DNA of 64,000 nt from Vombatus ursinus (Eukaryota > Chordata > Mammalia > Diprotodontia > Vombatidae). Of the stretch, positions 9,546 to 19,849 are shown one piece after another (positions within the stretch are counted from its first letter, which is position 1; every line of letters begins with the position of its first letter). A program made the translations under genes and the position numbers. The stretch is from the NCBI RefSeq assembly GCF_900497805.2, contig NW_020944351.1, positions 2,612,239-2,676,238 of the forward strand. Reading direction: 5' to 3'. The notes below the pieces were generated by a model. That model had not been told where the DNA came from and made no database searches. It worked only from the letters and a program-made list of their open reading frames with translations.

Positions 9546-10540
9546 ATAGGGAAGCAGTGTCCATGGAGGGGTGAACTCCTCTGGGAATTCTAGGGGACAA
9601 TGGGTGGAGCTGTTCACAGGGGCAATGGGTCAGTCCATTGTCATGGCCTTTTTATGAAGAATCATGGATTTGACTTGATTACTATATACAGAATGAGAGA
9701 TGGAAAGTACTATACAAATAGGAAATGTTATTACTCTAGTAGTAAGAGCAAGGCCATTTATTTTTTGTTCAACACTTTCATTCAGTGGTGCCTCCCCTAA
9801 ACAAGGAACTGGGGGGTGCTACCAAGAAGTAGGAGAAGTAGTACCTGCCTTCCAGGAATCTTTTGTCTTAGATATGCACATAAATCACAATGAGCTAAAG
9901 AAGACTATGACAAGTAATGGATGAAGAGTAAGAATAGTGAGTGGTATGGTAGCTGAGAGGAGAGGAAGATTCCTGCTTATTCACTGGACTCTACTGAAAA
10001 CTTTCTATCCATTCTTTGCTCTTTTGAGGCCAAGGATGTTGGCATTTGAGAGACCAGGGAAAAGGAGTATATTAGCATTGTCCTACCCTGTCTTAATATC
10101 ACTTTAAACTTACCTTAAGTTCCAGCCACCTGGTTGGAGATTCCAAAGTATGCCAATTTCCTCTGAGACAGCAGTGAGGAATGATGGGAAGAATATAATG
10201 GGAGTCCAATGGAGAGTTTTGAGTTCCTATTCTTGTCACTTTCAAGATTCCTGGCTCCTCCATGGTGTGTCAGCCACTGACAGTGGCAGGACCACCCAAC
10301 ACTGGAGATCCTTGGGAGTGGGGTGGGGGTGGAAGCATTTTGTTTGAATATTCTAGAATGATTATTGTAGCAAATGCAGAAACCCATTTAGGTTGAGAGC
10401 TTTTCTTTTGAGGGGGATTCCTTAGATCAGGGTGCCCACTTGCAGGCACTTGCTGCCTGCTTTTCCAGCTTTACTCCCTTTGTTTTGCTTGTGGGGGTGT
10501 GGAACAGAATGAATGTGGTTGCAGAGTGTTTGTTGCTATT
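9546..10540. other. No gene seen; mostly unassigned DNA
   Basis: Apart from possible repeat B remains near 9775-9960 I recognise nothing. Frames on both strands are short and unlike known proteins. Confidence 0.4.
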
Positions 10541-10544
10541 GGGC

Positions 10545-10735
10545 CTAGGCACAGAGCTATGACTTTGGAGTTAAAGTAACTGCACTCAAATCTCCTTTCT
10601 TTTGCTTCTGACTTGTATGACCTTGGGCAAGTCACTTACTACCACTACTATTACCATCACCACCACCACCAAACAGTTATGTAGTGCTTTGAGGTTTTCA
10701 AAGGGCTTTGACCAATCTGGACCTCAGTTTTCTTG
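10545..10735 (+). mobile_element. Degraded SINE with short CAC/ACT repeats
   Basis: 'gtatgaccttgggcaagtca' marks a SINE core. A (CAC)n-like tract follows at 10640-10670, then a fragment with 'ggacctcagttttctt'. Confidence 0.6.
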
Positions 10736-10736
10736 G

Positions 10737-10985
10737 TAAAAGAGCACTGGGCCTAGAATCAGGAAGACCTGAGTTCAAATCCAGCCTCAGACACTAACTG
10801 TGTGACCCTGAGCAAGTCATTTAGCCCCTGTTTGCCTCAGTTTCCTCATCTGTAAAATGGAGATGATAAATAGCACTTATCCTTGGGTTGTTGCAAGGCT
10901 CAAATGAGGTAATAATTATAAAACACTTAGCACAGGGCTGGCATACAGTTAGTGCTATATAAATGTCAGCTATTATTATTAGTTA
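10737..10985 (+). mobile_element. tRNA-derived SINE, form c
   Basis: Well preserved: 'gagcactgggcctagaatca', 'gaagacctgagttcaaatcc', and a full c tail to 'gtgctatataaatgtcagct' and 'attattatt'. Confidence 0.95.
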
Positions 10986-11195
10986 GGTTAGCAGCTTAGT
11001 GCAGTGGGATGAATGCTGGCTATGGAGTCAGGGGACCTGGCTTCAGTCTGAGTTCTCCTGTTTATTCCCTGTTTGACTTTGGGCCAGTCTCTTTACTTCT
11101 GTGAACTGCAGGTTCCTCCTCAGTAAAATAAGTAGATGAGTACGAATGACCCTTGAGGTCCCTTCAAGCTCAAAAATCTATGATCCTGTAACTTA
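10985..11195 (+). mobile_element. tRNA-derived SINE, form b
   Basis: Head 'agcagcttagtgcagtggga', core, and b tail 'gaggtcccttcaagctcaaa' to 'atctatgatcctgta'. It abuts the preceding SINE head-to-tail. Confidence 0.85.
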
Positions 11196-11199
11196 TCCT

Positions 11200-12080
11200 C
11201 AGTAGAGGCAAATCCATCTTGATGGAGAACACCAGACCTGAGAGGTCCCAAACTCAAGAGTATGGGGACTGGAATTTCTAGAGATAAAAAAGGAATTCTT
11301 CTTCTACTGTGCTGCTTGGAGAAAGAAGAGGATAGTCTACATAGTTCCTGAGCAGAGTACTACCTGAAAAAACAAAGTCAGTGAGTTACTCAGACAGTAC
11401 AGGTTCACTGGGAAGTACAGTGCTCATTTAGTAGCCCTCAGAGCATGTGAGAGGACTTTCTGAGAGGACTCCAAATTTCCTCTCAGGAGGCACAAAGAAT
11501 CTGGGAAGAACTGTGCTTGACTCTATAGGAGAAAGGGGTCTAATGGGAATGTTAGGGTACTTCCTTGTTGGCAACCCCATGTCAGTTCTTGGGGCTATTT
11601 GAATGCTTTATGTGTTTTAATATCTGTCCGTGTACTCCCGTTCATCTTTATGTATTCTGTGGGGTAAAATGAAGGCTCTCCTGTATTCATTATGCATTTA
11701 GTACCCTGAGTGCTTATATGGGAACTGGGAACCTGCTTTTGGGAAAAGTTATACATGACCTGTATCATGAAACTACCAAGAGATTTTCTGAGGGCAACTC
11801 CAAGTGGAACAATGAGCCAGAGATAGTAACGTGCCTTTGTGGGTGAGGCCCCCAAGATTGAATCTGGTCTTTGTGAGTCCTATACCTGCTATATGTAAGG
11901 TTGCTTTTGGCAGTTAGCACTTTTCCAAAAAAGCAACCAACCAACTATTTTGGGTTTCATTAGCACTAATTTTATTTTGATCAGCACTTTTTATCTCTAC
12001 ATCAAAACTTGTTGCTTTTCATGTTTCTGGGAGAACCAGGGACTTTGACCACGATCTTTGGAAGAGCATTAATCTGGAAG
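11200..12080. other. Unassigned DNA with a segment shared with 13235-13345
   Basis: No gene seen. 11841-11920 ('gattgaatctggtctttgtg' to 'gttgcttttggcagtt') aligns with 13235-13345, so at least this part is an unnamed repeat. Confidence 0.45.
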
Positions 12081-12084
12081 TCAG

Positions 12085-12210
12085 TAGGATGGAAGTTCCT
12101 TGAGGGCAAAGATTGTTTTGATTTTTGTCTTTCTGGCCTTGGTGCTTAGCACAGTTCCTGGAATATTTTAAGTGTGGTTTAATAAATGCTTCTCAAATGG
12201 ATTGGAATGA
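12085..12210 (+). mobile_element. L2 LINE 3' terminus
   Basis: 'gttccttgagggcaaagatt', 'gtgcttagcacagttcctgg' and 'tttaataaatgcttct' are the L2 end. Confidence 0.77.
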
Positions 12211-12224
12211 ATTTCACTTCACAT

Positions 12225-12545
12225 TCTTACTCTTCCCTGACCAGTAGTGTGATTTTGGGCCAGGGACTTCTCTCTCGCCCCTAGTTTTCTCCTCTGTAAA
12301 CTGGGGACGATAGCATCTACACCACCTGCTTTGTAGGATTGATATGGAGCTTTCTCACTTACTCTTCATAACATGCCTTTGTAGTTTGGAGTGCAAGGAT
12401 TATTATTTCCTTCTCAGAGATGAGAAAAAAAAGAAGGCAGAAAGGATGCAATTTGTCCAAGGGTACACAACAGAAAGTTAGTAGTTAATCGGTATTCAAG
12501 TTAAGATTAGAACTCAGGTCTCCTGTCCTTTTTGCTATATCAGGC
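12225..12545. mobile_element. Two degraded SINEs in opposite orientation
   Basis: 12225-12345 is a plus-strand core with 'gttttctcctctgtaaactg'. 12350-12545 is a minus-strand copy ending 'ttagaactcaggtctcctgt'. Confidence 0.65.
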
Positions 12546-12574
12546 TGTAGATTACAACATTAGTGAGGACTCTC

Positions 12575-12785
12575 ATTTGGTTGGTACAGTATAAGAGCAC
12601 TGTTCTTGAAATCGGGAGATCTGGGTTCAAGATCCAGCTCTAACATCTAGCTATGTCATCCTGAGCAAGCCAGTTTGCCTCTGTGGGTCTCAGTTTCCTC
12701 ATCTATAAAATGGGGGCAATAATATCTGCCCTACCTACATCACATGGAAGGTGCTTTATAGAGCTTAAAATGCTGAAGACATGAG
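12575..12785 (+). mobile_element. tRNA-derived SINE, form c
   Basis: 'gagatctgggttcaagatcc', 'ctcagtttcctcatctataa', and a shortened c tail. Confidence 0.87.
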
Positions 12786-12819
12786 ACTTCTTATTTTGTC
12801 TTTGTCCTTCAGACAGGAT

Positions 12820-13049
12820 TGTTGTGGCCAAGTCTCCATGACCTAATTTGGGGTTTTCTTGGCAAAGATACTGGAGTGGTTTGCCATTTCTTTTTCCAGC
12901 TCATTTTATAGATGAGGAAACTGAGGCAAACAAGGTGAAGTGACTTGCCACACATCTAGTAAGTGTCTGAGGCCAGATTTGAACTCAGGAAGATGAGTCT
13001 TCCTGACTCCCCTGGCGCTCTATCCACTGCATCGCCACGTAGCTGCCCC
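12820..13049 (-). mobile_element. tRNA-derived SINE, form a, with perfect 11-bp target duplication
   Basis: Antisense full copy from the RTE-like tail ('gatactggagtggtttgcca') to the head ('acgtagctgcccc'). 'tcagacaggat' flanks it exactly at 12809-12819 and 13050-13060. The insertion is thus well delimited. Confidence 0.97.
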
Positions 13050-13061
13050 TCAGACAGGATC

Positions 13062-13372
13062 GTCCCCAGACAAAACTGTTGGTGTCATCAAGGTTTGGTT
13101 TTAGTATTTCACCTGTTCCCACCCCCCAGATCCCATAATTTCTTTTCTCTTAGATATCCAGGGCTCTTAGGGAACCTAGTCCTTCCTCTAAGGAAAGAAA
13201 GATACTTGATCATGATTCCCTTTGAAGTGTTAAGGACTAAAGATCGAATCTCCCAAGATTAGATCTGCTCTGTGTGAGCCCTGAGCCATGGGTTTCCATG
13301 CCTACTATGTGTAAGTCTTTGCACCTATAATGTTGCTTTTTGGCAGCTGGTCCTATAAGAGGACTGAGTAAA
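13062..13372. other. Unassigned DNA, partly an unnamed repeat
   Basis: 13235-13345 aligns with 11841-11920. No gene seen. Confidence 0.4.
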
Positions 13373-13968
13373 GCAAGCATGGTGACCCATGCCTGTAATC
13401 CCTGTTACTGAGGAAGCTGAGGCTGGTGGATCATTTGACCTTGGGAGTTCTGAACTGCAGTGGGGTAAGCCAATCAAGCATCTGCACTAAGTCCCACACC
13501 AATATGGTGAGCCCTCAGGAGTTGGGGAGGCCAAGCTACCAGGTTGCCTAAAGTGGAGCAAACTGACCCAGGTTGGAAACAGAGAAGGTCAAAACCCTGG
13601 TGCTGATTAGCAGTGGGATTGGGCTGTGAGTGGCCAATCCACTAGGGTAGCAAAGTGACAAAGTGAATAGAACACCAGACCTGGCATCAGGAAGACCTGA
13701 GTTCAAATCTGACCCCAGACTCTTACAACTGTGAGACCCTGGGCAAGTCACTTAACCTCTATTTGCCTCAGTTTCCTCATCTGTAAAATGGGGATCATAA
13801 TACCACCTACCTTCCTGGGTTGTTGTGAGTATCAAATGAAGTAATAGTTGTAAAATCTTTAGCACAATGCCTGGCACACAGTAGGTGCTTAATAAATGTT
13901 TGTTTCCTTCTCTCCTCTCTGTACTTCTAACCTAGGTGAGATAGGGACACCTTGTGTCAAAATTAAAA
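13373..13968 (+). pseudogene. RN7SL: 7SL (SRP) RNA retro-pseudogene, split by a SINE
   Basis: 13373-13643 follows the 7SL RNA of the signal recognition particle from its 5' end: 'atgcctgtaatccctgttac', 'ggaagctgaggctggtggat', 'ctgcactaagtcccacacca', 'atatggtgagccctcagg', 'ccaggttgcctaaa', 'ggtcaaaaccctggtgctga'. The 3' end resumes at 13918-13968 ('gtacttctaacctaggtgag') after a c-form SINE, and an A-rich run follows. Direct-repeat candidates lie at 13357-13368 ('aagaggactgag') and 13978-13990. The copy is close to full length (about 300 nt) but has many substitutions, so it is not expected to be a working SRP RNA. Confidence 0.94.
13644..13910 (+). mobile_element. tRNA-derived SINE, form c, inside the 7SL copy
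   Basis: 'gaagacctgagttcaaatct', 'ctcagtttcctcatctgtaa', and a c tail ending 'gtaggtgcttaataaatgtt'. It separates the 7SL body from its 3' end, so it is younger than the 7SL insertion. Confidence 0.95.
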
Positions 13969-14117
13969 GAAAAAAAGAAGATGGAGTGAGAGGGCAATAT
14001 GTAACCTAAGTAAGGTTAGTTACTTGGTTAAGTTAGCTAAGACTAATACTGGAATTTCAGTTAACCTGTTGGGTAAATATTTGGGGCTTTAGAGAAAAGT
14101 CTCCTGACCCCTCATCA

Positions 14118-14582
14118 CAGGCCGCAATGGGAAAATGGCAAGGCTTAGAATCAGAAGACTTGGGTTTAACTTCAGGCTTTGCTATATCATCATCATAGTT
14201 AACATTTATTAAACACCTACTATGTGCCAAGCATTGTGCTAAGCATTTTACAAATATTATTTCATTGGATCCTCACAACAACAGGGTGCTATTATTATCC
14301 CCATTTTATAGATGAGGAAATAGAGGCAGACAGAGATTAAGTGACTTTCCCAAGGTCACACAGCTAATAAAGTATCTGAGGCCAGATTTGAACTGGGGTC
14401 TTCCCCTCTCCAGACCCAGCACTCTATCTACTGCATGACCTAGCTGCTTTACTAGCTCTGTGATCTTGATCAAGTCCTCACTACTCTTTGGGCCTCAGTT
14501 TGATCATCAGGAAAATGAAAAGGGTATACCTGAAGACCATCAAGGGGTTTTCCAGATCTCAATGTTTCTAATTCTATGACTA
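14118..14582 (+). mobile_element. SINE form b split by an antisense SINE
   Basis: Left part 14118-14190 holds the head ('cttagaatcagaagacttgg'). Right part 14452-14582 holds the core and b tail ('gggcctcagtttgatcatca'). Confidence 0.8.
14191..14451 (-). mobile_element. tRNA-derived SINE, form c, nested
   Basis: Antisense copy with full tail ('acacctactatgtgccaagc', 'ttggatcctcacaacaacag') through core to head ('tgacctagctgc'). It sits inside the plus-strand b SINE. Confidence 0.93.
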
Positions 14583-14584
14583 CC

Positions 14585-14880
14585 TAGGTATAAGGCCAGC
14601 CCTGCTCTCATGGTAGCTAAATGATTACCAGTAGAAGACAAAGGGTAAGTAACTCTCTCTCTACCAACCACCCCAATCCATAAATGCCACTGGGAAGAAG
14701 GACTAGATATCTCCTGAAAGGTCATGTAGGTGGTTAGGGACCACTGGAACTTTGTTGAATTTGGGATTTTTTTTGACTTCCTTGCTAACCCTTAGCTCTA
14801 ATAACTAGGGATGGCTAAGAGATGATAACCAGGAAATCACAGGAGAAGAGAATTCAATTCAATTCAATATAATGGAGGTC
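14585..14880. other. No recognised feature
   Basis: Unassigned DNA. A short 'aattcaattcaattcaat' run occurs near 14850. Confidence 0.4.
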
Positions 14881-15365
14881 TGAACAACAAACATTTATGG
14901 TGCCAGGCACTGCACTAGGTGTTAGGAATACAATGAAAAAAATGAAATATTTCCTGCCCTCAAGAAGCTTACATTCTACCAAGGGGAATAGAAGGCGCAC
15001 AGTAAATCAAGACAAAAGGCCTACACAGTACATGTAAAGTAATTTTGTGATGGGCAAGCCCTAAAAAGTGAGGGGAGGGGATCATAAAGGCCTAGTGTAG
15101 GAGGGGTTGATTGAGCTGAGCCTTGAAAGGAGACAGAACATCACGGTTGAGGGACAGCAAGTCAATCCATTTGGCTGGAATGTGGAGTGTGTGAAGGGGA
15201 GTTATAGATGATGAGTCCAGAAAAGTATGTGGGAACCACATCATGAAGGCCTTAAATGCCATACAGAGGAGTCCCTTTTTTATCTTAGAGGGAATAGGGA
15301 GCCAGCCACTGGCATTTGAGAAGGGCAGTGACATGGTCAGATCTGTGGAGGGGAGAGAGATTAAG
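14880..15365 (+). repeat. Repeat B, middle-length copy
   Basis: Runs from 'gtgccaggcactgcactagg' through 'ctcaagaagcttacattcta', 'gagctgagccttgaaaggag' and 'cttaaatgccatacagagg' to 'gtgacatggtcagatctgtg'. This order is repeated at 45745 and 48535. Confidence 0.8.
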
Positions 15366-15600
15366 ATGAAGCTGGATATTGGTGGTGCTCAGCAAAGCTT
15401 TGTTGTTCTCAGAAATTTTGAGAGAGCAACGTGGGCATGGAATCTCTTGCTTCCCAGAGCAAACCCAGCCTTTGGGGAGCCATCCAATTGTGGGCTGGGC
15501 AAGAACTTCTTCTGGGGATGGGAAGACTATACAGAACTGTGTGGCTTTACTGTGAAATCCATAATCACGTGTTCCCAAGGGAGAAGGTTTGTGGAGTCCA
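15366..15600. other. No recognised feature
   Basis: An open frame of 151 codons (15243-15698) starts in repeat B and ends in antisense L3, so it is not a gene. The middle is unassigned. Confidence 0.4.
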
Positions 15601-15602
15601 GC

Positions 15603-16360
15603 TCACGGAATCATAGAATTTCAGAACCAGAAGGGACCTTTGCCCCGATCTGGTCCAAACCATACCTAGAAGAGGAATCCCCTCTGCAGCACATCTGACA
15701 AGTGGCCAGCCAGTCTTTGCTTAAAGATCCAGGCGTGAGCAAGCAGACCCACGACCTCTTGAGCTGGTTCCACATTTGGCTAGCACTAAATGTTAACAAG
15801 ATTTTCTTGATATCAAACCTAAGTTTGTCTCTATGCAACTTCCTCTCTAGTTCTAACCTCTGTGGTTGAGTAGAACAAAGCTAAGTTCACAGGCTCATAG
15901 GCATATCCATCTAAAACTGGACTTCAAAGTCCTACCTAATCCAACTCCCTCATTTTACAGAGGGGGAAACTGAGGCCCAGAGAGGAAAAGGGACTTGTCC
16001 AAGGTCACACCTAAGATCCTAGATCTGGAGCTAGAAGAGACTTCAGAGCCATCTAGTCCAACCCCCTCATTTTACACAGGGAGAAACTGAGACCCAGAGA
16101 GGAGGGACTTGTCCAAGGTCACATAAATAATATGAGATCAATGTCTTTTTCATTTCTGTACTCTATCTTGGTCTTTTTTTCTCCAAGCTAAATGTCCCTA
16201 ATTCCTTCCATCAGTCCTTATATGACATAAATAAACTTGAAGCCCGTCACTATTCTAATTGAGATCCTCTGTGTACTCTCCACCTTATCAGCATCCTTCC
16301 TAAAATGTGACGTCTAGGACTGAATACAAGAATTGTAATTGTGTTCTCAATGTGATACCC
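15603..16360 (-). mobile_element. CR1/L3 LINE 3' end, antisense, interrupted
   Basis: 15603-15885 is the reverse of the L3 3' UTR ('aatcatagaatttcagaacc', 'gaggaatcccctctgcagca', 'aagattttcttgatatcaaa'). 16170-16360 carries the preceding part ('gtctttttttctccaagcta', 'atcagcatccttcctaaaat'). A SINE block lies between them. Confidence 0.87.
15890..16137 (-). mobile_element. Dimeric b-form SINE in the L3 copy
   Basis: Two core-plus-tail units in the same orientation. The junction 'ggtcacacctaagatcctag' (about 16004-16023) joins the tail of one unit directly to the core of the other. The same junction type occurs at 20533 and 62570. Confidence 0.8.
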
Positions 16361-16399
16361 CAGATTCAATCCTCTGTCTCGTGGAATCTCTTTTTTTTT

Positions 16400-16770
16400 C
16401 CTTCCAAACTGTTCTTAGGTGCCATGTCCTACCGAAAGCCTACTGATTTCGTAATTCCCTTCCCTCTTCTCTCAACTACTGGTGACTTCTCCTCTCTAAT
16501 CATTTTGAATTTACTTATTTTTTACAATTCAATTTTATTTTATTTTGAGTTTTGAATTCTCTCCTTCCCATCCTCTTCCTCACCCATTTGAGAAAGCAAG
16601 AAAAACAAAACTCATTTTGTATGTACTTATTTATGGATGTGTTACCTCTCCCAATAGAATGTAAGCTCCTTGAGGGCAAGTGTTGTTTCATGCTTGTTTT
16701 CTCATCCCCAGCACCTAGTGCAGTGCTCGGCACATGGTAGGTGCTTAGTAAATTCTTGTTGAGTGATAAA
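16400..16770 (+). mobile_element. L2 LINE 3' terminus with a small insertion
   Basis: Ends 'atgtaagctccttgagggca', 'cacctagtgcagtgctcggc', 'gtgcttagtaaattcttg'. An unrelated T-rich segment (about 16515-16615, 'atttgagaaagcaagaaaaa') looks inserted. Confidence 0.77.
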
Positions 16771-16999
16771 AAACAATTAGGAATTATGGGAGAAAAGTCA
16801 CTAAACTGTTCATACCCATCTCTATCAGTCCCACTGCTGGGCTTGTACTTAGAAAGGGGTCAAAGACAGAAAGGCCCCCTATCTACTAAAAGAAAAACTA
16901 TAGCGAAAAACTAGAATCAAAGTGAGTACTACTTGACTGGTGCATGGCTGAGCAAACTGTGCTACCCAATTATAGTGGAATCTTGACATGCACTAATAA

Positions 17000-17041
17000 A
17001 TAATGATGATGATGATAATAATGATAATAATAATAATAATA
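17000..17041. repeat. (GAT/AAT)n microsatellite
   Basis: Trinucleotide tract 'gatgatgatgataataatga' continuing as pure AAT, next to the antisense SINE. Confidence 0.92.
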
Positions 17042-17298
17042 ATGCTAGCTAACACTTATATAGCACTGAAGGGTGGCAAAGTGCTTTACAATTTTTATAC
17101 TATTTGATTCTTACAATAACTCTGGGAAGTAGGTGCTATTATTTTCCCCATTTTACAGATGAGGAAACTGAGGCAAACAGAGGTTAAGTGACTTGTCCAG
17201 GGCCACTCAGCTAAGTAAGTACCTGGGGAAGGACTTGAACTCAAGTCTTCCTGACTGCAAATCTAGCACTCTAGCCACTTAGAGCACCTACCTAAACA
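17042..17298 (-). mobile_element. tRNA-derived SINE, form c
   Basis: Antisense, nearly complete: 'acagatgaggaaactgaggc', 'gttaagtgacttgtccaggg', 'gaactcaagtcttcctgact'. Confidence 0.95.
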
Positions 17299-17477
17299 AT
17301 GAAGGTGAAGAATTCCAAGAAGCAGGTGAAGAAAACCTGTATGAAGTAATGCAAATGAAGATGCAGAAGCAGGTGAATAATGTAGGTTACTACAAAAATG
17401 AATAGATAAAAACCCTGCCCCCCCATTCTAAAAGGCAGCGAAATTTACATTAAAGGCAGTGACTCATGTGGGTTTCA

Positions 17478-17690
17478 GGCAGTCATATACTGGTAAATGT
17501 TTAACAACAGACTCTCTAAAAATCATACTTTTAGGCATAATCTGCCTTATTAACATTTTCTGCCATCACTTTTGTAAGTCTACGCAATCGACAAAACAGG
17601 AAATCGAGCCCTGATTTTTAGTGTTTGCTGATTTCCAAAGTGTCAGTGCTCACACTGAAAATTTCATAGTTATCTAATGATAAAATATGT
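17478..17690 (+). repeat. Unnamed repeat C, copy 2
   Basis: The better of the two copies: 'actggtaaatgtttaacaac', 'taatctgccttattaacatt', 'tttccaaagtgtcagtgctc'. See 1915-2085. Confidence 0.57.
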
Positions 17691-17694
17691 TTTA

Positions 17695-17950
17695 GGGCAG
17701 CTAGGCGGTGCTGCAGTGGATTTAGTGCCAGGCCTGAGTCACAAAGACTCCTCTTCCTGAGTTCAAATGTGACCTCAGAAACTTACTGTGTGACCCTGGG
17801 CAAGTCACTTCCCCCTGTTTGCCTCAGTTTCCTCATCTGTAAAATGAGCTGGAGAAGGAAATGGCAAACCACTGCAGTAACTCTGCCAAGAAAAGTCCAA
17901 ATGGGGGTCAAGAAGAGTCAGACGTGACTGAAAAACAACTTAACAACAAT
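17695..17950 (+). mobile_element. tRNA-derived SINE, form a
   Basis: 'gggcagctaggcggtgctgc' through 'gagctggagaaggaaatggc' to 'gaagagtcagacgtgactga'. Full length. Confidence 0.95.
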
Positions 17951-18008
17951 AAAGCATGCTTCACTCCTCTAAACAGTGAGTGAGGAGAAGAAAAGGAAGG
18001 AAAAAAGC

Positions 18009-18075
18009 ATAGTAGTGGGGGGCTCATAAGTTACAGGTTTACGAGTAATGGTCCAAAGGATTACCCCTACAACCT
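18009..18075 (+). mobile_element. LTR 3' fragment (retroviral fossil)
   Basis: 'gtagtggggggctcataagt' and 'acaggttta' match 20333-20400 of the LTR at 20095-20475. Only the far 3' part of the LTR is present. Old and incomplete. Confidence 0.55.
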
Positions 18076-18077
18076 AC

Positions 18078-18318
18078 ATAGTAGGCTATGGATGAGGCAT
18101 TGTGCTAAGTGCTTTATAATTATTATTTAATTTGATCCTCACAACAACCTTGGGGGTTAGGTGCTATTACTATTCCTGTTTTACAGTTGGGGAAACTGAG
18201 GCAGACAGAAGTTAAGTGACTTGCTCAGTCACACAGTTTGAATCTGATCTAGATTTGCACTCTGGACTTCCTGACTGTAAGCCCAGATTTCTATCCATTG
18301 CACTAGCTAGCTGCCTGG
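18078..18318 (-). mobile_element. tRNA-derived SINE, form c
   Basis: 'gcattgtgctaagtgcttta', 'gatcctcacaacaaccttgg', to head 'gcactagctagctgcc'. Confidence 0.9.
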
Positions 18319-18324
18319 GAGGGG

Positions 18325-18490
18325 TTGGGGGGAGAGACCTGATGGATGCTTAACATTGCATACACTGTTACAGTGGACTGATATGTCGATTCCTTTGGCT
18401 TAACTGTTTTGCTTTGTAACAAAAGAGGGTTCTATGTGGGGTGGGCGTTGTGCATCTTATATTAGAAAATAGCTGTTATTAAAAAAAAAA
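18325..18490 (+). mobile_element. Possible retroelement 3' end
   Basis: 'atgcttaacattgcatacac' and 'tttgctttgtaacaaaagag', ending in an A run, read like a marsupial LINE 3' UTR. It may be the end of the L1 remnant at 16785. Low certainty. Confidence 0.35.
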
Positions 18491-18494
18491 GACA

Positions 18495-19175
18495 TCAATA
18501 ACACTTAGAAATTGAACCATTTAAGAACAAAATTACCCTGCAGGGCAACAGCCAGGGGCTTGGCGAGTGTCCCACCCTGTGTTAGGTGCTGGAAGCGGGG
18601 CAAGGGAGACTCTAGAGAAGGATTCTCATCCTGCAGATGATCCCCAGTGTTGGATAGAGCCAGCAGTGAGCTTGCTGCAGAGCCCTGGGAGCTGGGGCCC
18701 TGGTTCTGTACTTGGAGGCCTTTCCAGCTCCCATCTGCTGCTAATCCACAGAGGGAGCCGCGTGCACGATGGGAAGGGAAGGCTCATTTGGCCTCCCTTG
18801 AAGGAGCTGGCTGCAGAAAAGGGTCAGGAGCCAGGAAATAGAAGACAAATGCTTACATTCCAAAGAGGTGGGGGTGGGAGCTGCAGAAGAAGGAAACCAC
18901 AGACTTAGGTTTATCAGCCTGTAGATAAAAGAAGAATGTTACCTGACTCACAAATGGACCAGGGGGAAAAGAAGTGGGGGTTCCTGTTGGGGCGGGAGTT
19001 TTTCTCCACGTTCCCCAGGAGCAGTTCTTATCCTGTCTACATTCCCTTACTGCCATACATTCCTTCATCAAGACTGCAAAGGGCATTGGATCAGGAGCTG
19101 GGATTCAACTTTACAGCCCCTCCCCCCAATACTCTTCCCCCACCCCAAGATGTACGCCCCACCCCCACCCCACGC
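18495..19175. other. Single-copy-looking GC-richer stretch
   Basis: No repeat core. Contains 'acctgactcacaaatgg' (AP-1 like) and 'gtagataaaag' (GATA like). C-rich runs near 19120-19175. No coding region recognised. Confidence 0.45.
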
Positions 19176-19179
19176 CTTT

Positions 19180-19360
19180 AGAGCACATTACAAAGGGAAG
19201 GGACCTTGGAGCTCACCTAACCCAGCTCCTTTATTGTGCAGAAGAGGAAACTGAGGCAGGGAGAGGAAGGGATTTGCTCAAGGTCAAATGATTAGAATTG
19301 ATAGCTTGGACATCAACCCAAGTCCTCCATAGCCTGAGCTATTTTTGCTCCACCATAATG
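19180..19360 (-). mobile_element. tRNA-derived SINE, form b
   Basis: 'gaagggaccttggagctcac', 'aagaggaaactgaggcaggg', then worn core and head. Confidence 0.85.
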
Positions 19361-19775
19361 GTTCCTTCCTCTCAAGACATCAGGAAAGCTCGCTGGCCCT
19401 GATGAGTTAGGGATGGAACGGGTTACTCCTGAAATAAGATTCCAAGAGGGCAGAGAACCAATTGTGAAGCACTCTCCGTCTGTCCCTTAGAGAAGTAGAC
19501 TATGGCGCATACATTTTCCCTGGGCCAAGTTTGTTGCCTTTGTTGTCCTTTTCATATGCAGCTGAGCTATTGTCCTTCCCTGTGGTGGAATGCTTCCTTT
19601 ACACTTGAAAGGGTCTCTGCTTTACATTTCCATGTAAAGTCTTTGCCCCTTCTGACCTTCAACTCTGCTGAAATCTTAAATGAGGCATACTCTTACATGT
19701 AAAATGGGGGGAGCTGGATTAGATGCCTCTGAGATCCCTTCTAGCCCGAATCTAGGATCCCACTGAGCCCCAGTA
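19361..19775. other. Unassigned DNA ending in a b-type SINE tail
   Basis: 19361-19690 shows no repeat or gene. 19690-19775 ('gctggattagatgcctctga') is a plus-strand b tail without head. Confidence 0.45.
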
Positions 19776-19849
19776 GATAGTCATCATGTGTTGTGGCTAA
19801 AAAATATCCTTCATCCCCTGCTGGACAACCCTCCAGTGATAAGCAGGGA

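Larger units (their letters stand above)
16785..17410 (+). mobile_element. L1 LINE ORF2 remnant, interrupted by a SINE
   Basis: 16785-17000 matches the region of 'DPAIPLLG' seen in the 3049 L1 ('ctgttcatacccatctctat', 'cccactgctgggcttgtact'). 17299-17410 resembles the next part ('gaagaaaacctgtatgaagt'). Very diverged. Confidence 0.68.

Noticed and set aside
10737-10985. SINE heads as functional tRNA genes
   Set aside because: The tRNA-like heads lack a closed cloverleaf and continue into SINE cores; only 38297-38369 resembles a real tRNA and even it is degenerate.
15243-15698. 151-codon plus-strand open frame
   Set aside because: Starts inside repeat B and ends inside an antisense L3, so it is a chance frame through two repeats.
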